From positions 1 to 38,519 of the IMG/VR virus record IMGVR_UViG_3300027881_000038: a stretch of 38,519 bases of DNA; one strand, 5' to 3'. Every line of letters begins with the position of its first letter. Position 1 is the first letter of the stretch. Shown in pieces: positions 14,183-23,111 of this stretch. The position numbers and the translations under genes were made by a program. Below the pieces are notes generated by a model. The model worked only from the letters and a program-made list of their open reading frames with translations, did not search any database and was not told the DNA's origin. The stretch is from a virus.

Positions 14183-15011
14183 AGCCAAGAATATTGGCGG
14201 TCACGCCGCGACGAAAACACCTTGGAAGCACCATGGACCCATCCGGTCCATCGCTGCCATATTCAGTCGCGGTCGGCATCAAGCTCTACAAGATGCTGGT
14301 CAGCGTATGACCTATGCCCAGTTTGCCCGCCTGGAAGCGGGCTTCCGCCGGGAAATAACCAAGCTATTCGCTGGGATATCCTCGAATCAGCCCGCAACCA
14401 ACCGCAAAATGAAAAAGATGTTCCGCTCCTATTACACGGAAGCGTTTAGGTTGGGTCTGACTGCGGCCAAAGGAGGGGGACGCGTTTCCCAGTTGTCCAT
14501 GGAGGACAAGCGGTGGATGGAGACCTTCCTACGTAAGGAGTTTGATTACTGGAAGAAGTTCATGGAGGACGCTCGGAGTTCTACGACAACAAAACGTGTC
14601 TACCCCCCACAAGAGATGAAGAACGGGAAGCTCGTGCAACCGGATCCGATAGATGTGCCTGGGACTCCAGATGGGAAGAAGCTGAACTTTGAACGCCGGA
14701 TGGAGATGTACGTTCAAGCGTTCAAGTCGATGTACAACAGTGCTCGGATCATTTCCTCGCCACCCATGACGATCTATTACTGGGAGACGACTCCAGCAGA
14801 GCACTGCGTACATTGTCTCTATTTGGCATCTAAGAGTCCTTTCGTCAAGGAGAATTTGCCCTCCATCCCTGCGGCTGGAGATACCAAATGTCGTAGTAAC
14901 TGTCACTGTCATTTGAGGATGAAGCAGGTGTCGATGACTGAGTATCTACGAATCAAACAGACGGCTCCAACCCGTGAGGAGTTGCTCCGAGGGTTGCGTG
15001 CCTTGAAATGA
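14148..15011 (+). CDS. Minor head protein, Mu gpF/SPP1 gp7-like, 287 aa
   Basis: The start is inside the preceding gene, with GAGG upstream. The N-terminal two-thirds is helical and basic. The C-terminal part carries the signature of Mu F-type head morphogenesis proteins: ETTPAEHCVHCLYLASKSPF with a Cys-x2-Cys pair (220, 223), then a loop and DTKCRSNCHCHLRM with Cys248, Cys252 and Cys254, matching the usual 'D..C..C..l.G.......P..H..CRC.l'. These proteins sit near the portal inside the head in a few copies and are needed for packaging or ejection. The position three genes after the portal agrees. The extra Cys (252) is a small departure. Confidence 0.6.
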   Translation: MTQKTLKELLTEAKNIGGHAATKTPWKHHGPIRSIAAIFSRGRHQALQDAGQRMTYAQFARLEAGFRREITKLFAGISSNQPATNRKMKKMFRSYYTEAFRLGLTAAKGGGRVSQLSMEDKRWMETFLRKEFDYWKKFMEDARSSTTTKRVYPPQEMKNGKLVQPDPIDVPGTPDGKKLNFERRMEMYVQAFKSMYNSARIISSPPMTIYYWETTPAEHCVHCLYLASKSPFVKENLPSIPAAGDTKCRSNCHCHLRMKQVSMTEYLRIKQTAPTREELLRGLRALK

Positions 15012-15048
15012 TAACCCGTGGTATTCATTATAGGATAGGGGCGTACAA

Positions 15049-15501
15049 ATGTCGCTAAAACAAGACCTAGATTTCTTCATCGAAGAGTGCCTGACCCACG
15101 GCTTAGAAGCTGATGCTATTGGGTATATGCTTCTGTGTGAAGACGTTACGTTGCAGGAGTACGGTGGCACCTTGCTAGAAGCCGTGAAGAGAACTGTGAT
15201 CAGACGGGCTGGTCACACTTTTCTTGTGCGGAAGCGTGGAAGACCTAATCCCCTTCGATCTATCAAGGCGAAGCAGGCGGCTCGTAAGGGAGCCTCTAAG
15301 CGTCGGTTGGCACAACGGAATCCCTCTACCAAACGTAAGCGAGCACAGGCTCGGGCTATGCGTCCGGGTGGTACTCGTCGGCGCAAGTTGACGGTTCGTA
15401 GACACGGCCCGCCTCGTGTGAAACGCGCTAAACGCCCTACATTCAAACGACCGAAGGTCCGTAAGTTTGGCGTGAAACGCCCCTCGTATAGAAGGCGGTA
15501 A
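15049..15501 (+). CDS. Arg/Lys-rich protamine-like protein, 150 aa
   Basis: The ATG is preceded by AGGATAGGGG. Residues 1-50 form a neutral helical domain (LKQDLDFFIEECLTHGLEADAI...). Residues 52-150 are extraordinarily basic: 42 of 99 are Arg or Lys, with Pro, Ala and Gly filling most of the rest and repeated KRP or KxP steps (AKRPTFKRPKV, VKRPSYRRR). This is the composition of histone-H1 or protamine tails. The protein almost certainly binds nucleic acid or another polyanion. It lies in the head operon, so a packaged DNA-condensing role is the leading inference. The codon use looks like that of its neighbours. No family was recognised. Confidence 0.7.
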   Translation: MSLKQDLDFFIEECLTHGLEADAIGYMLLCEDVTLQEYGGTLLEAVKRTVIRRAGHTFLVRKRGRPNPLRSIKAKQAARKGASKRRLAQRNPSTKRKRAQARAMRPGGTRRRKLTVRRHGPPRVKRAKRPTFKRPKVRKFGVKRPSYRRR

Positions 15502-15504
15502 CTA

Positions 15505-18500
15505 ATGGCTGTAGCAGGACTTGGCCCAGGCGACATGTTGCGCATGACATGGCCGTCTTTCGACACGCTCGATATTGACACCGAGATGGCTTCCAGTGAG
15601 AGGCATAATGAGGTCACGGCGTTAATGCGTGCTGCCCTTCTCGCTCGTACAGACGGTAACTTCATCCCACAGGTTTTGCTCCATGGTATCCCAAGCGGTA
15701 ACACCGATGACACTATTGGGCTAAGGATCGCTAGGCCAAAATCTTCTCAAGAATTTCAGGTGGATATCGCTCGGGTTACTGGGGAGGGTTCGCTACCTCA
15801 GAGCTATCGTGCCTACCTGATTACTCCTTCTCCTGAGTTCTTTGAGAAGCTTTCTGTGGAAGCGTATCGTTTGGTACAGGACCAAAATATTTCTGTTGAG
15901 AAGCGGAACCGTGACATCAAGCGTTTTGCTAAGCAGGAGATGGACAGGTATATCCTGGGTGTGACTGAGTACAGAGCGGCTTCTGTCCCAAGCGCAACCA
16001 GCCACACGTTATTCAGAGTGACGCTGAACAGCGCCACGCCTGCGCACTGGGGTGGGTTGTCGGCACGGGGGAAGAACACTCTCCAGCCCGCAGATAAGAA
16101 GGCTCTTACCCACGAGATCAGCAGCACTAACCGCGAGGTGGATGTTCGTTCGGCTTTCACGCAGTGGTACTATATCAACGCGTGGGAGTTCTTTAAGCAG
16201 TTCACGACTTCTCGCAATGTGGTTGCGGGTCCATGGTCGGTTATTCATAGGGCGCTTAACGCACCGGATGTGCGCACGCACTTCGACAAAGCGCAGGGCA
16301 AGGACATCGCGAAGCCACCGGAAGTCCCCGGTGAGATCAGGCACTCTGCTCCGTCTGATTCCTCTACATTCGTTCCTCCGCACGGTGTGAATCTGAGCAA
16401 AGTCATCCCGTCGATCAGAGCGTCCGGGGGTAGGGCTAACGACATTGTCACCGCCAATGATGAGGATCGACGTTGGCAACGGGCAGATGGCAGTTACACA
16501 CGGCCCAATCCTATCCCCGATCAGCGCCTCCACATGATGATCCCAGCCGACAAGGTCGCTCCGCTTCTCCGGACAGGGGACTATGATGTGACTTTCGGTA
16601 TCGTTTATGACCACCCTCTCATCTTTGGGAAGGGGCGATATGGCGACAGAACCGGGGTGGATGCGAGCAAGGATCAACTATGGTGGTACACCAACCGCAA
16701 CCAGTTCATCTCCTCGGCTTATCAATACGCTCGGTTGACCGGAGACCATCCGCACTTGGTGTATCGGATTATTCGTAGATCTGGTCCCAAATCTGGTGAG
16801 TATATCGGTCGGAACCTGTTCAACAAAGAACGCAACCCCGGTACTGTTGAGCTTGATGCTGAGATCAGCAAGCTCCTTTCTTCGTTCAAGAACGCGGTGC
16901 GGTCAGGTATCCAACGGTACCCGGCCTTGATGAAGCAGCGTCTCGGTTTGAACAGAGCCGATTTGATCATCCCGCACGACACGAATGAGCACGATGTACC
17001 TAAGGGTCTGACCCCCAAAGCGTGGGTGGCATACCTGCGTTGGCTCCGTCAGAAGGTTCGCACCCAGTTGGGGTTGAACCTCGAAGCCTCCATCCCGGTG
17101 GAGTGGGTGGATATCGCGACGGGTAAACGGAAGAAGCTCGGGTATTCTAGACACACCATCGCTCGGGATGTAGCCCTCAAGCGCACTGTAAAATTCAGCG
17201 GTGAAAAAGATGAAAAAGGGAAGCCACTGGAGCCGTGGGGGATTTACTTGGTACAGTATATCCTGGGTCATAAGGCAGACTCCTCTCTTGCAGGTCAAGC
17301 GTTCATGGTCCCGATCAACGTTGTCCGTACTACCAAAGAGGATCTGGAGCCTCGCCGCAGTTTGAGAAGCGTGAAGGAATCTGATCTTCGTCGGATCCTC
17401 CAGCAGTATTTTGGCAACCTGCACTTTGGAAAGACCGCAGAGCGGTGGAAGTTCATTCGTGCTCATCCGAACTTGCCTTTCCCGTTTGCTAGAATGGTGC
17501 GCCCGATCACAGTTGTAGACCAGCAGGCGCTAGACAAGATCAACCGGAAGATCCACAATCCGAATATCCGTCGTACGGTACAGGGCTATGTCATTGATGG
17601 TATTGAGTTTGATGCTTACGTCATGCTTACGTCCATGCCGCCGTCTGTTGCTCAGGAACACTTTGGGCTGATCCACAAGGAAGCCCGCGCTCGTCAGATC
17701 ATTACGAACCCGGATATGGTGTACAGACTTCGTCGTACGACCAGAGGAAAGCGTGTTAATGTCCGTGAATTCGGGCTGGTGAACCGTCGTACCAAACTGG
17801 AGACTTTTGTCAACAAGGAAACTGGGCAGGAGAGTAATCCCTATTCAAGACACGAGCTTCAAGGCATCGACCAGACCGCCGTGCTCGGCAAGAAGTACAC
17901 CGACCTTCCTCCGGGTTACTACATGAGTGAGATCGGCAAGCAGTGGGCACCGCAGATCAACCACGTCATGGATGAGGTAGGTCGTTCAGTGAGCCGTACG
18001 GTTGTCGCCTATGCGCTGACGAACGACCCGGAGCAGAAAAAGGCGTTATACGCACAGTACGCAAAGGAAGCGTATAACCAGTATCCGGAGGTCAAGAATT
18101 ACGTCAAGCAATATCTCCAGGCGCTTGTTCGGGTGTCCAGAAAGTATGACCCCCGAGATGAGAACATCATGGACAATATCGCTACGTACATCCGGTACGT
18201 CAAGCGAGAGGTCAGCCCCACAACCGGCGCTTACTACAAGGTTCCTGCGCTGATCCAGGGCATCGGTCTGACTGAATACCACGCTCCGTTTAGTTCGGTG
18301 CGAGGTTTCACCCAGATGATGAAGGTAAAGGCCCCGTCTGAAGACGTAGCCAAGTTGTTGATTTTGTATAGACTTATGCGTCGTTCCCACAAGAACAAAA
18401 CTGTGGGTAAAATCATGACCATGACCAAGTTCAACAGCACCAAGAAGTTGTTTCCCGATATCAACGCTAGAATCCTGGCTCAGTGGGCTAAGACGGGTTT

Positions 18501-18636
18501 TATCGTTATTCCTGAACGTGGGGGTCGCACACGATTCTTGCGTCCTGCGTCGAAGATGCACGCCAAAGACATGCGTGTCCAGCGGGCCGCTGAGTGGGGA
18601 GACCACCGTTTCGCACGGATGTTGCGGACAGACTAA
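15505..18636 (+). CDS. Very large hypothetical protein, 1043 aa
   Basis: The gene follows the protamine-like gene by three bases, with AAGGCGG in front. It is the longest gene in the window. The product is basic with mixed alpha/beta character and many aromatic residues. No Walker, nuclease, protease or glycosidase motif was seen, nor a membrane span or coiled coil. The first 200 residues contain regular hydrophobic blocks (IGLRIARP, FQVDIARVTGEG). The region 640-800 is rich in Val, Ile and Arg, and the C-terminus ends in a strongly basic tail (RFLRPASKMHAKDMRVQRAAE). The next gene starts on its stop codon. Size, charge and position suggest an internal virion protein, perhaps ejected with DNA; this is inference only. 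Confidence 0.75.
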   Translation: MAVAGLGPGDMLRMTWPSFDTLDIDTEMASSERHNEVTALMRAALLARTDGNFIPQVLLHGIPSGNTDDTIGLRIARPKSSQEFQVDIARVTGEGSLPQSYRAYLITPSPEFFEKLSVEAYRLVQDQNISVEKRNRDIKRFAKQEMDRYILGVTEYRAASVPSATSHTLFRVTLNSATPAHWGGLSARGKNTLQPADKKALTHEISSTNREVDVRSAFTQWYYINAWEFFKQFTTSRNVVAGPWSVIHRALNAPDVRTHFDKAQGKDIAKPPEVPGEIRHSAPSDSSTFVPPHGVNLSKVIPSIRASGGRANDIVTANDEDRRWQRADGSYTRPNPIPDQRLHMMIPADKVAPLLRTGDYDVTFGIVYDHPLIFGKGRYGDRTGVDASKDQLWWYTNRNQFISSAYQYARLTGDHPHLVYRIIRRSGPKSGEYIGRNLFNKERNPGTVELDAEISKLLSSFKNAVRSGIQRYPALMKQRLGLNRADLIIPHDTNEHDVPKGLTPKAWVAYLRWLRQKVRTQLGLNLEASIPVEWVDIATGKRKKLGYSRHTIARDVALKRTVKFSGEKDEKGKPLEPWGIYLVQYILGHKADSSLAGQAFMVPINVVRTTKEDLEPRRSLRSVKESDLRRILQQYFGNLHFGKTAERWKFIRAHPNLPFPFARMVRPITVVDQQALDKINRKIHNPNIRRTVQGYVIDGIEFDAYVMLTSMPPSVAQEHFGLIHKEARARQIITNPDMVYRLRRTTRGKRVNVREFGLVNRRTKLETFVNKETGQESNPYSRHELQGIDQTAVLGKKYTDLPPGYYMSEIGKQWAPQINHVMDEVGRSVSRTVVAYALTNDPEQKKALYAQYAKEAYNQYPEVKNYVKQYLQALVRVSRKYDPRDENIMDNIATYIRYVKREVSPTTGAYYKVPALIQGIGLTEYHAPFSSVRGFTQMMKVKAPSEDVAKLLILYRLMRRSHKNKTVGKIMTMTKFNSTKKLFPDINARILAQWAKTGFIVIPERGGRTRFLRPASKMHAKDMRVQRAAEWGDHRFARMLRTD

Positions 18637-19685
18637 TGAGTGGTCTGGTTCTTGAGCGTCACGTCTTCTACGTAGAGGCGGAAAAATATCAGGGGAACCC
18701 TATGCGTCCTGCGTCTGAAAGACAAGAACAGACGCACCTGTGGGTGAAAACGGCTCGGTTGCCTGTAACGCCGGGACACCCTTCGGTTTACTACATGTCT
18801 CCCGGCCAGCTTGCAGGGGAACCCAGCCGAGGTGGGGTTGACACAGCGCGGATGTTCCACCTTGAGAACATTCGTCAAATGCGTGCCTTTCTCTTGGGGG
18901 AACGTGAGGCTCATAACAAAGTTATCGTGGCGAAGATAACCAATCCTGAGCAAGAGATTTTGACGCGAGAGCAGATGGGGGCGCTATTTCTCAGAGCGCG
19001 GACGAGCAAGTTCAAACGCACACACCGCCCGCACTTGCCACCACCGCGTAGAGATGAGGCGTGGTTCATATTTGATCCTTCTCGAACAGGACACCAGATC
19101 CCCAGCCGGGATACGTGGTTGCGGGATGCCAAGTCGATGTTCAACCGATTCGGTCTGGAAGTTGTCCGGGGCATGGCGGAAGGAACAAAAAATCGTCGAA
19201 AAGTGTTCACGGAGGGAGCAGTTATTGTAATTGGCGCTGCGTATCGGCTGGTCTATTATGGGGGCACCAAGGCCCCACCACCGGATGTGGTGTACGACAA
19301 TCAGGTTGAAAGGCGGGTAAACAAGTTCCTTTCAACAACTTCTCGGTTCCGACACGGGTTAGAGGGAGAAGAAGAGTGGTACGCAATGGGTAAGTCCAAG
19401 GTACCTGTCCGCAGCAAGCGGAGATCATCAACAGTTACGTGGAAACATGGGCGGGGTATGGTACCCGTCTCAGATACAGAAGACAGGGGAGTACGCCCTC
19501 TTCTTGTGGTCCGAGCCAGAACTAGCTCCGAAGCTAAGGAGCGGGCTGCTACGAAAATTCGCCAGATCGGACTGAAAGACCGACATAAGGGTGCTGTCCT
19601 GTACAGTAAGTGGCTAGATACTGGGAAACTCATGCTACCTCGTCGCGCCGTTGCGATGATGTTGCGAGCAAAGAAAGCCCGGTAA
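18636..19685 (+). CDS. Basic hypothetical protein, 349 aa
   Basis: The frame extends back to 18594, but ATG 18636 overlaps the previous stop in the TAATG manner used throughout this phage. The protein is rich in Arg and Lys, with clusters RARTSKFKRTHRPHLPPPRR around 128-147 and a hydrophobic strand-helix GAVIVIGAAYRLVYY near 205. A STTSRF sequence near 240 superficially recalls ADP-ribosyltransferases, but the Arg and Glu-x-Glu partners are not placed correctly. The gene ends the 14148-19685 run without a terminator; a 74-base gap follows. No family was recognised; co-occurrence with the 1043-residue protein suggests a shared virion role. Confidence 0.7.
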   Translation: MSGLVLERHVFYVEAEKYQGNPMRPASERQEQTHLWVKTARLPVTPGHPSVYYMSPGQLAGEPSRGGVDTARMFHLENIRQMRAFLLGEREAHNKVIVAKITNPEQEILTREQMGALFLRARTSKFKRTHRPHLPPPRRDEAWFIFDPSRTGHQIPSRDTWLRDAKSMFNRFGLEVVRGMAEGTKNRRKVFTEGAVIVIGAAYRLVYYGGTKAPPPDVVYDNQVERRVNKFLSTTSRFRHGLEGEEEWYAMGKSKVPVRSKRRSSTVTWKHGRGMVPVSDTEDRGVRPLLVVRARTSSEAKERAATKIRQIGLKDRHKGAVLYSKWLDTGKLMLPRRAVAMMLRAKKAR

Positions 19686-19718
19686 CTTCGTTCTATCAAA
19701 AAGTTTGGTGCGACTGGG

Positions 19719-19724
19719 TTTATT
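19719..19724 (+). promoter_or_regulatory. TTTATT motif copy 4
   Basis: GTTTATT in the 74-base gap before the gene at 19760, inside the 17-base loop of a weak 6-bp inverted repeat (TGCGAC at 19709-19714 with GTCGCA at 19732-19737). No sigma-70-like pair was found here. Confidence 0.4.
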
Positions 19725-19759
19725 AGATGTGGTCGCATGAATTCTATAGGAGGACTACT

Positions 19760-20128
19760 ATGAATCGTCCAATCGACACTCTCTACTATCAGTGGGTAAC
19801 TGAAGATGAACAAAAAGCTATTCCAACTCTTTTCACCGAGATCAGCGAGATGGAAGATGGTGAAAAAGTCAACGATCTGTTGAACACTTACGGTTCGCTT
19901 GTCGCCCACCTCATTGAGGCGGAAGTTGCTCACCGAGCAATCATCGACGGCGCAGTTGAGCGCGTGGCTTCGGATCCCGAACTTCAGGAGATGGAACAGG
20001 AAAAAATCGCGGAAGCGATCTCAATGCTTGAGGATGTAAAAGAAGTCGCTCAGGTGGCTGAAGAAACTCGCAATGCTCTCGATCTGTTCCACACAAGTCT
20101 CGTGAAGACCCTAACTTCGGGAGAGTAA
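19760..20128 (+). CDS. Acidic helical hypothetical protein, 122 aa
   Basis: ATG 19760 follows TAGGAGG and is chosen over an upstream in-frame ATG at 19727 that lacks a binding site. The protein is acidic and predicted all-helical, with long runs of Glu-, Ala- and Val-rich sequence (EVAHRAIIDGAVERVASDPE, then EDVKEVAQVAEETRNALD) compatible with a coiled coil. No Cys, metal or membrane motif is present. It is the first gene after a gap carrying a TTTATT motif and may head a transcript covering the next several genes. Function unknown. Confidence 0.7.
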   Translation: MNRPIDTLYYQWVTEDEQKAIPTLFTEISEMEDGEKVNDLLNTYGSLVAHLIEAEVAHRAIIDGAVERVASDPELQEMEQEKIAEAISMLEDVKEVAQVAEETRNALDLFHTSLVKTLTSGE

Positions 20129-20129
20129 A

Positions 20130-20609
20130 ATGGAAAACGATAAGGTTCTTACCAGATCCAGTCAGATTACTTCCGAGGACGCTGTGGCGCGTGCGGTGGA
20201 TTTTCTGCTGCACTCCGGCATGGAGCCTCGGAGAGACACAAAAGCTAAGGGGTGGAATAGACTCCACTACAACGAGGGGAGCGAAAGCATGACCATGTGG
20301 TATGAAGAAATCAAAGAGATCGACAAACTCATCTCTGAGAACGTTGAGGTGAATCCAACCATTAACCTGCCGACTGGCTCTTTGGTCGAGAAGATCGAAG
20401 CAGCGGCAGAGAAGTTGAGCACTTGGTACGCGGCACCCGTGCCGGTGTACCACAAGCGCCTTCTTCACATTCGCTTTGACGAGCTTGCGGAACTCGCAGG
20501 TGATCTCCGTAGCGGTAAAATCAACGCTGCCGAAGCTCAGGGTCGCTACAACGATGTGATGGCCGATGTTGCGGAGATCGTGGACTTCTCCAAGTTCATG
20601 GGGGACTAA
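20130..20609 (+). CDS. Helical hypothetical protein, 159 aa
   Basis: The gene begins one base after the preceding stop, with GGGAGAG in front. The protein is helical with a mild acidic bias. The N-terminal 45 residues (SQITSEDAVARAVDFLLHSG...) could form a small helical domain; residues 85-150 contain amphipathic helices (VEKIEAAAEKLSTWYAA, then FDELAELAGDLRSGKINAAE). There is no recognised family and no membrane segment. Together with the genes on either side it forms a set of three small closely spaced genes before the next large basic protein. Confidence 0.65.
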   Translation: MENDKVLTRSSQITSEDAVARAVDFLLHSGMEPRRDTKAKGWNRLHYNEGSESMTMWYEEIKEIDKLISENVEVNPTINLPTGSLVEKIEAAAEKLSTWYAAPVPVYHKRLLHIRFDELAELAGDLRSGKINAAEAQGRYNDVMADVAEIVDFSKFMGD

Positions 20610-20612
20610 TCT

Positions 20613-20981
20613 ATGCCGACCCTAGCATTCGAGGGGTCGGTCTTTCTCTCTACAGAAGTTGGTCGTAGAGAATTAGTAACGATTGCCCCATCGTACACAG
20701 TCGATGTGTTGGTGAACCGTGCCCAGTCATCCATCTTGGACGGCGAGCAGCATGAGATCAACTTCACTGACATCCCTGGTAACAAGGTGACTAACCTGTT
20801 GCTATCGGTGTCTTCTGGTGCAGTTGACGTTGTGATCACGGATGATGCCTCCGATACGGTGTCGTTTTCCGTGACCCCCTCCGGCATGATTATCTTGATG
20901 AACACGCTGGTTACTGGTCTCACCATCACAGCCACGGCGGATTCTGTGTACGATATGATTGCCGGAGCAGCTAATGCCTAA
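20613..20981 (+). CDS. Beta-rich hypothetical virion protein, 122 aa
   Basis: GGGGGA precedes the ATG. The sequence alternates hydrophobic and polar residues (VTNLLLSVSSGAVDVVITDD, TVSFSVTPSGMIILMN), giving a beta-sandwich-like profile, and is rich in Val, Thr, Ser and Asp with no Cys. Small proteins of this profile often decorate heads or cap tails, so a virion role is plausible. The last eight bases overlap the next gene. No specific family was recognised. Confidence 0.65.
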   Translation: MPTLAFEGSVFLSTEVGRRELVTIAPSYTVDVLVNRAQSSILDGEQHEINFTDIPGNKVTNLLLSVSSGAVDVVITDDASDTVSFSVTPSGMIILMNTLVTGLTITATADSVYDMIAGAANA

Positions 20982-23109
20982 GATCAAGGGTTCCCGCTTC
21001 GAGAGAAAACTGCCGGTGCTTGGAGCATTTTACGGTGACGAGGGAGGTCCGTCCGGTGCGGCGGGTACACCGGGCACCGCGTCTACGGATGCGTACAAAG
21101 ACTGTCCGTTCCTCGACCCAGGTTCCAAAGAGTTCTGTACTCTGGACAAGAACCTGTGCCCCTTCGTGGGGTTCAACTACCGTAAATGCAAGAAGTACAT
21201 CAACAACTTGTCAGCCGGAAGGCTGTTCTCCCCACAGGCGGCAGAGACCGCACATAGAAACCGGCCACCCCGTTTAGAGGCGCTTTTCGAAGCGGCTAAA
21301 AAAGGGGGGTCCGGAAACCCTGACAGCGACTTCAACAAGCTCACCCAGGATGAGAAGTTGGGTGTCACGGCTGGGGCGCAAGTAGGGGATCAAGAGTACG
21401 GTAAGGGCGAGCAGTCGGCTCGTAAAAGCGATATCGAGGATCTGGCCAAACAGATTCTAGACTCTGGTGGGTTTAGAGTACTCAGTGATTCTACACCTAC
21501 AAGCCTGAAATCCGACCTCAAAAAAATTCAAGACGCTCGGGCTACGGCTGTCGCGTACGCGAATAAGTACCTGGATGCTGAGGCCGGTCCTGCGGTCAAA
21601 GAGATCTACGACATCATCCACTCGGAGTACAGTAGCCGGTGGAACCTGAAGAACATCACGGATCCAATCACCCGGAAAGAACGCGAGACTCAGCACACGG
21701 ATGCTGAGTTCGAGAACATCTTCCACAGAGAGACCGAGGGCGGGGAGGTTCTCCCCGCTGCGGATAGTAACGAAGAGCCTACGGTTAGTCCGGTTGAGAA
21801 GCCAGATGCGAAGCCCAAGGGTAACGTGGGGGGCAAGAAGCGGGTCAAGGCAACAGTTCGTGTCAAGGGTCACCCTTCTGAGAGTAAAATCTTTGACTCA
21901 GAGGCTAAGGCTCGTGCGTGGGCCAAGAAGCGGAAGGCTGAGCTTCTGAAGAAGAAGACCCGTAAAGGGCCTGCGTCACCCATAGGAGCGCACGTACGTG
22001 CTTCTGTAGGTAAGGGTGCTCCTGCTGCTGCTTCAACGCCTACAACCCACGCTGAGATCGAGAAGAAGATCTCTAGGCCACGTCACAAGAGTGGTCAGGC
22101 GCAGTCTACCAGTAGCGCGATGCGTGGTCCGCAGTTTGCAGCGTGGTTAAAAACTCAACAGGCTACTCATAGTCGTGAAGTGCTGGCATCCGCGTTTGGG
22201 GCGGGTGACGCAGATAAGGTCTCGGGCAATATTGCGTTGTTGACTCAAAAAGCGAACACCTTAGACGACGAGAACGCGGTTTATGAGATTTCAAAGATGC
22301 GGAGATGGTTTGAGAAGAAACTTAATGATTTTGAGGGAATTGAACGCCAGAAGTTGATCTTTGATCGTGAGTTTACTACTAATCTTGCCAAGGCACGAGC
22401 AATAGACCCCGATATCGAGAAGAAGCTCAAGCCGTGGCGAGATGATCCGAAAAAGCTCGGGAAGATGGCCAAGTTTATGAACAAGGCTGTCCGGAATAGT
22501 TATGAGCTAGAGTTCAAGACACAAAAGTTTGGTAACACTTCAATCACCCAACTGATTCGTAAGGTTTCGATCCCCGAGATCACGAAGGCAGATTTGGATG
22601 TCATCCGAGCTAACGAGCAGATGGGGCTAGCCGCGATTCATCGTCAGCACTTGTATGGACGTAAGTACGGTAAATTCAACACGATGGCGTTGGCTGCGCG
22701 GGATGTGTTATTGCCCATCGTTCTGTGGCAGATTGGTGCGGCGGATATGATTCCCCATATCAAAAAGATGATGCCTTCGCAGATGTTGGATGCGGCATAC
22801 TTTGCTTTCATCGAACCGCCAATTCCAAAGGCGGGACGTGCGTACTCGTCGTCAGCACCACAGCTTGCTCGGACTCACCGCACAGAGATCAGCCGTAAAA
22901 TGTTCTCGGGCCGTCAAAAGAAATTGATGAAAGGTTTCGAGAAGGACCAGATCATGCCGCCAGATCGTGCTATCATGCACACACAGTGGGGTCCGACCAC
23001 GAAACAGCCGTGGGGTAAGACCCGGAAGCAAGAGCTTCTGAAGCGGCACCAGCAGATGATGCGAGCACCTTCGGGTGACAGTTGGCGGAAAGGGTTCTTG
23101 CGGAGGTAA
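20974..23109 (+). CDS. Large basic protein with N-terminal Cys cluster, 711 aa
   Basis: ATG 20974 has GGAG about seven bases upstream and overlaps the previous gene; a TTG at 20959 is less likely. Residues 24-38 are Gly/Ala/Thr-rich. A four-Cys cluster follows (Cys44, 55, 62, 72; spacing x10, x6, x9), which could hold a metal. The region 280-390 is Lys/Pro/Ala-rich and disordered (EKPDAKPKGNVGGKKRVKA..., AKKRKAELLKKKTRKG). The remainder is helical and basic, with a hydrophobic stretch LAARDVLLPIVLWQIGAADM near 585. The C-terminus is Arg/Lys-rich. It is probably another internal virion protein of the block 14148-25773; no enzyme motif was found. Confidence 0.7.
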   Translation: MPKIKGSRFERKLPVLGAFYGDEGGPSGAAGTPGTASTDAYKDCPFLDPGSKEFCTLDKNLCPFVGFNYRKCKKYINNLSAGRLFSPQAAETAHRNRPPRLEALFEAAKKGGSGNPDSDFNKLTQDEKLGVTAGAQVGDQEYGKGEQSARKSDIEDLAKQILDSGGFRVLSDSTPTSLKSDLKKIQDARATAVAYANKYLDAEAGPAVKEIYDIIHSEYSSRWNLKNITDPITRKERETQHTDAEFENIFHRETEGGEVLPAADSNEEPTVSPVEKPDAKPKGNVGGKKRVKATVRVKGHPSESKIFDSEAKARAWAKKRKAELLKKKTRKGPASPIGAHVRASVGKGAPAAASTPTTHAEIEKKISRPRHKSGQAQSTSSAMRGPQFAAWLKTQQATHSREVLASAFGAGDADKVSGNIALLTQKANTLDDENAVYEISKMRRWFEKKLNDFEGIERQKLIFDREFTTNLAKARAIDPDIEKKLKPWRDDPKKLGKMAKFMNKAVRNSYELEFKTQKFGNTSITQLIRKVSIPEITKADLDVIRANEQMGLAAIHRQHLYGRKYGKFNTMALAARDVLLPIVLWQIGAADMIPHIKKMMPSQMLDAAYFAFIEPPIPKAGRAYSSSAPQLARTHRTEISRKMFSGRQKKLMKGFEKDQIMPPDRAIMHTQWGPTTKQPWGKTRKQELLKRHQQMMRAPSGDSWRKGFLRR

Positions 23110-23111
23110 TA

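Noticed and set aside
19350-19375. STTS sequence as an ADP-ribosyltransferase active site
   Set aside because: The conserved Arg before it and the Glu-x-Glu after it are not at suitable positions, and the surrounding sequence does not fit; the LYRGM in the gene at 10714 was rejected for the same reason.
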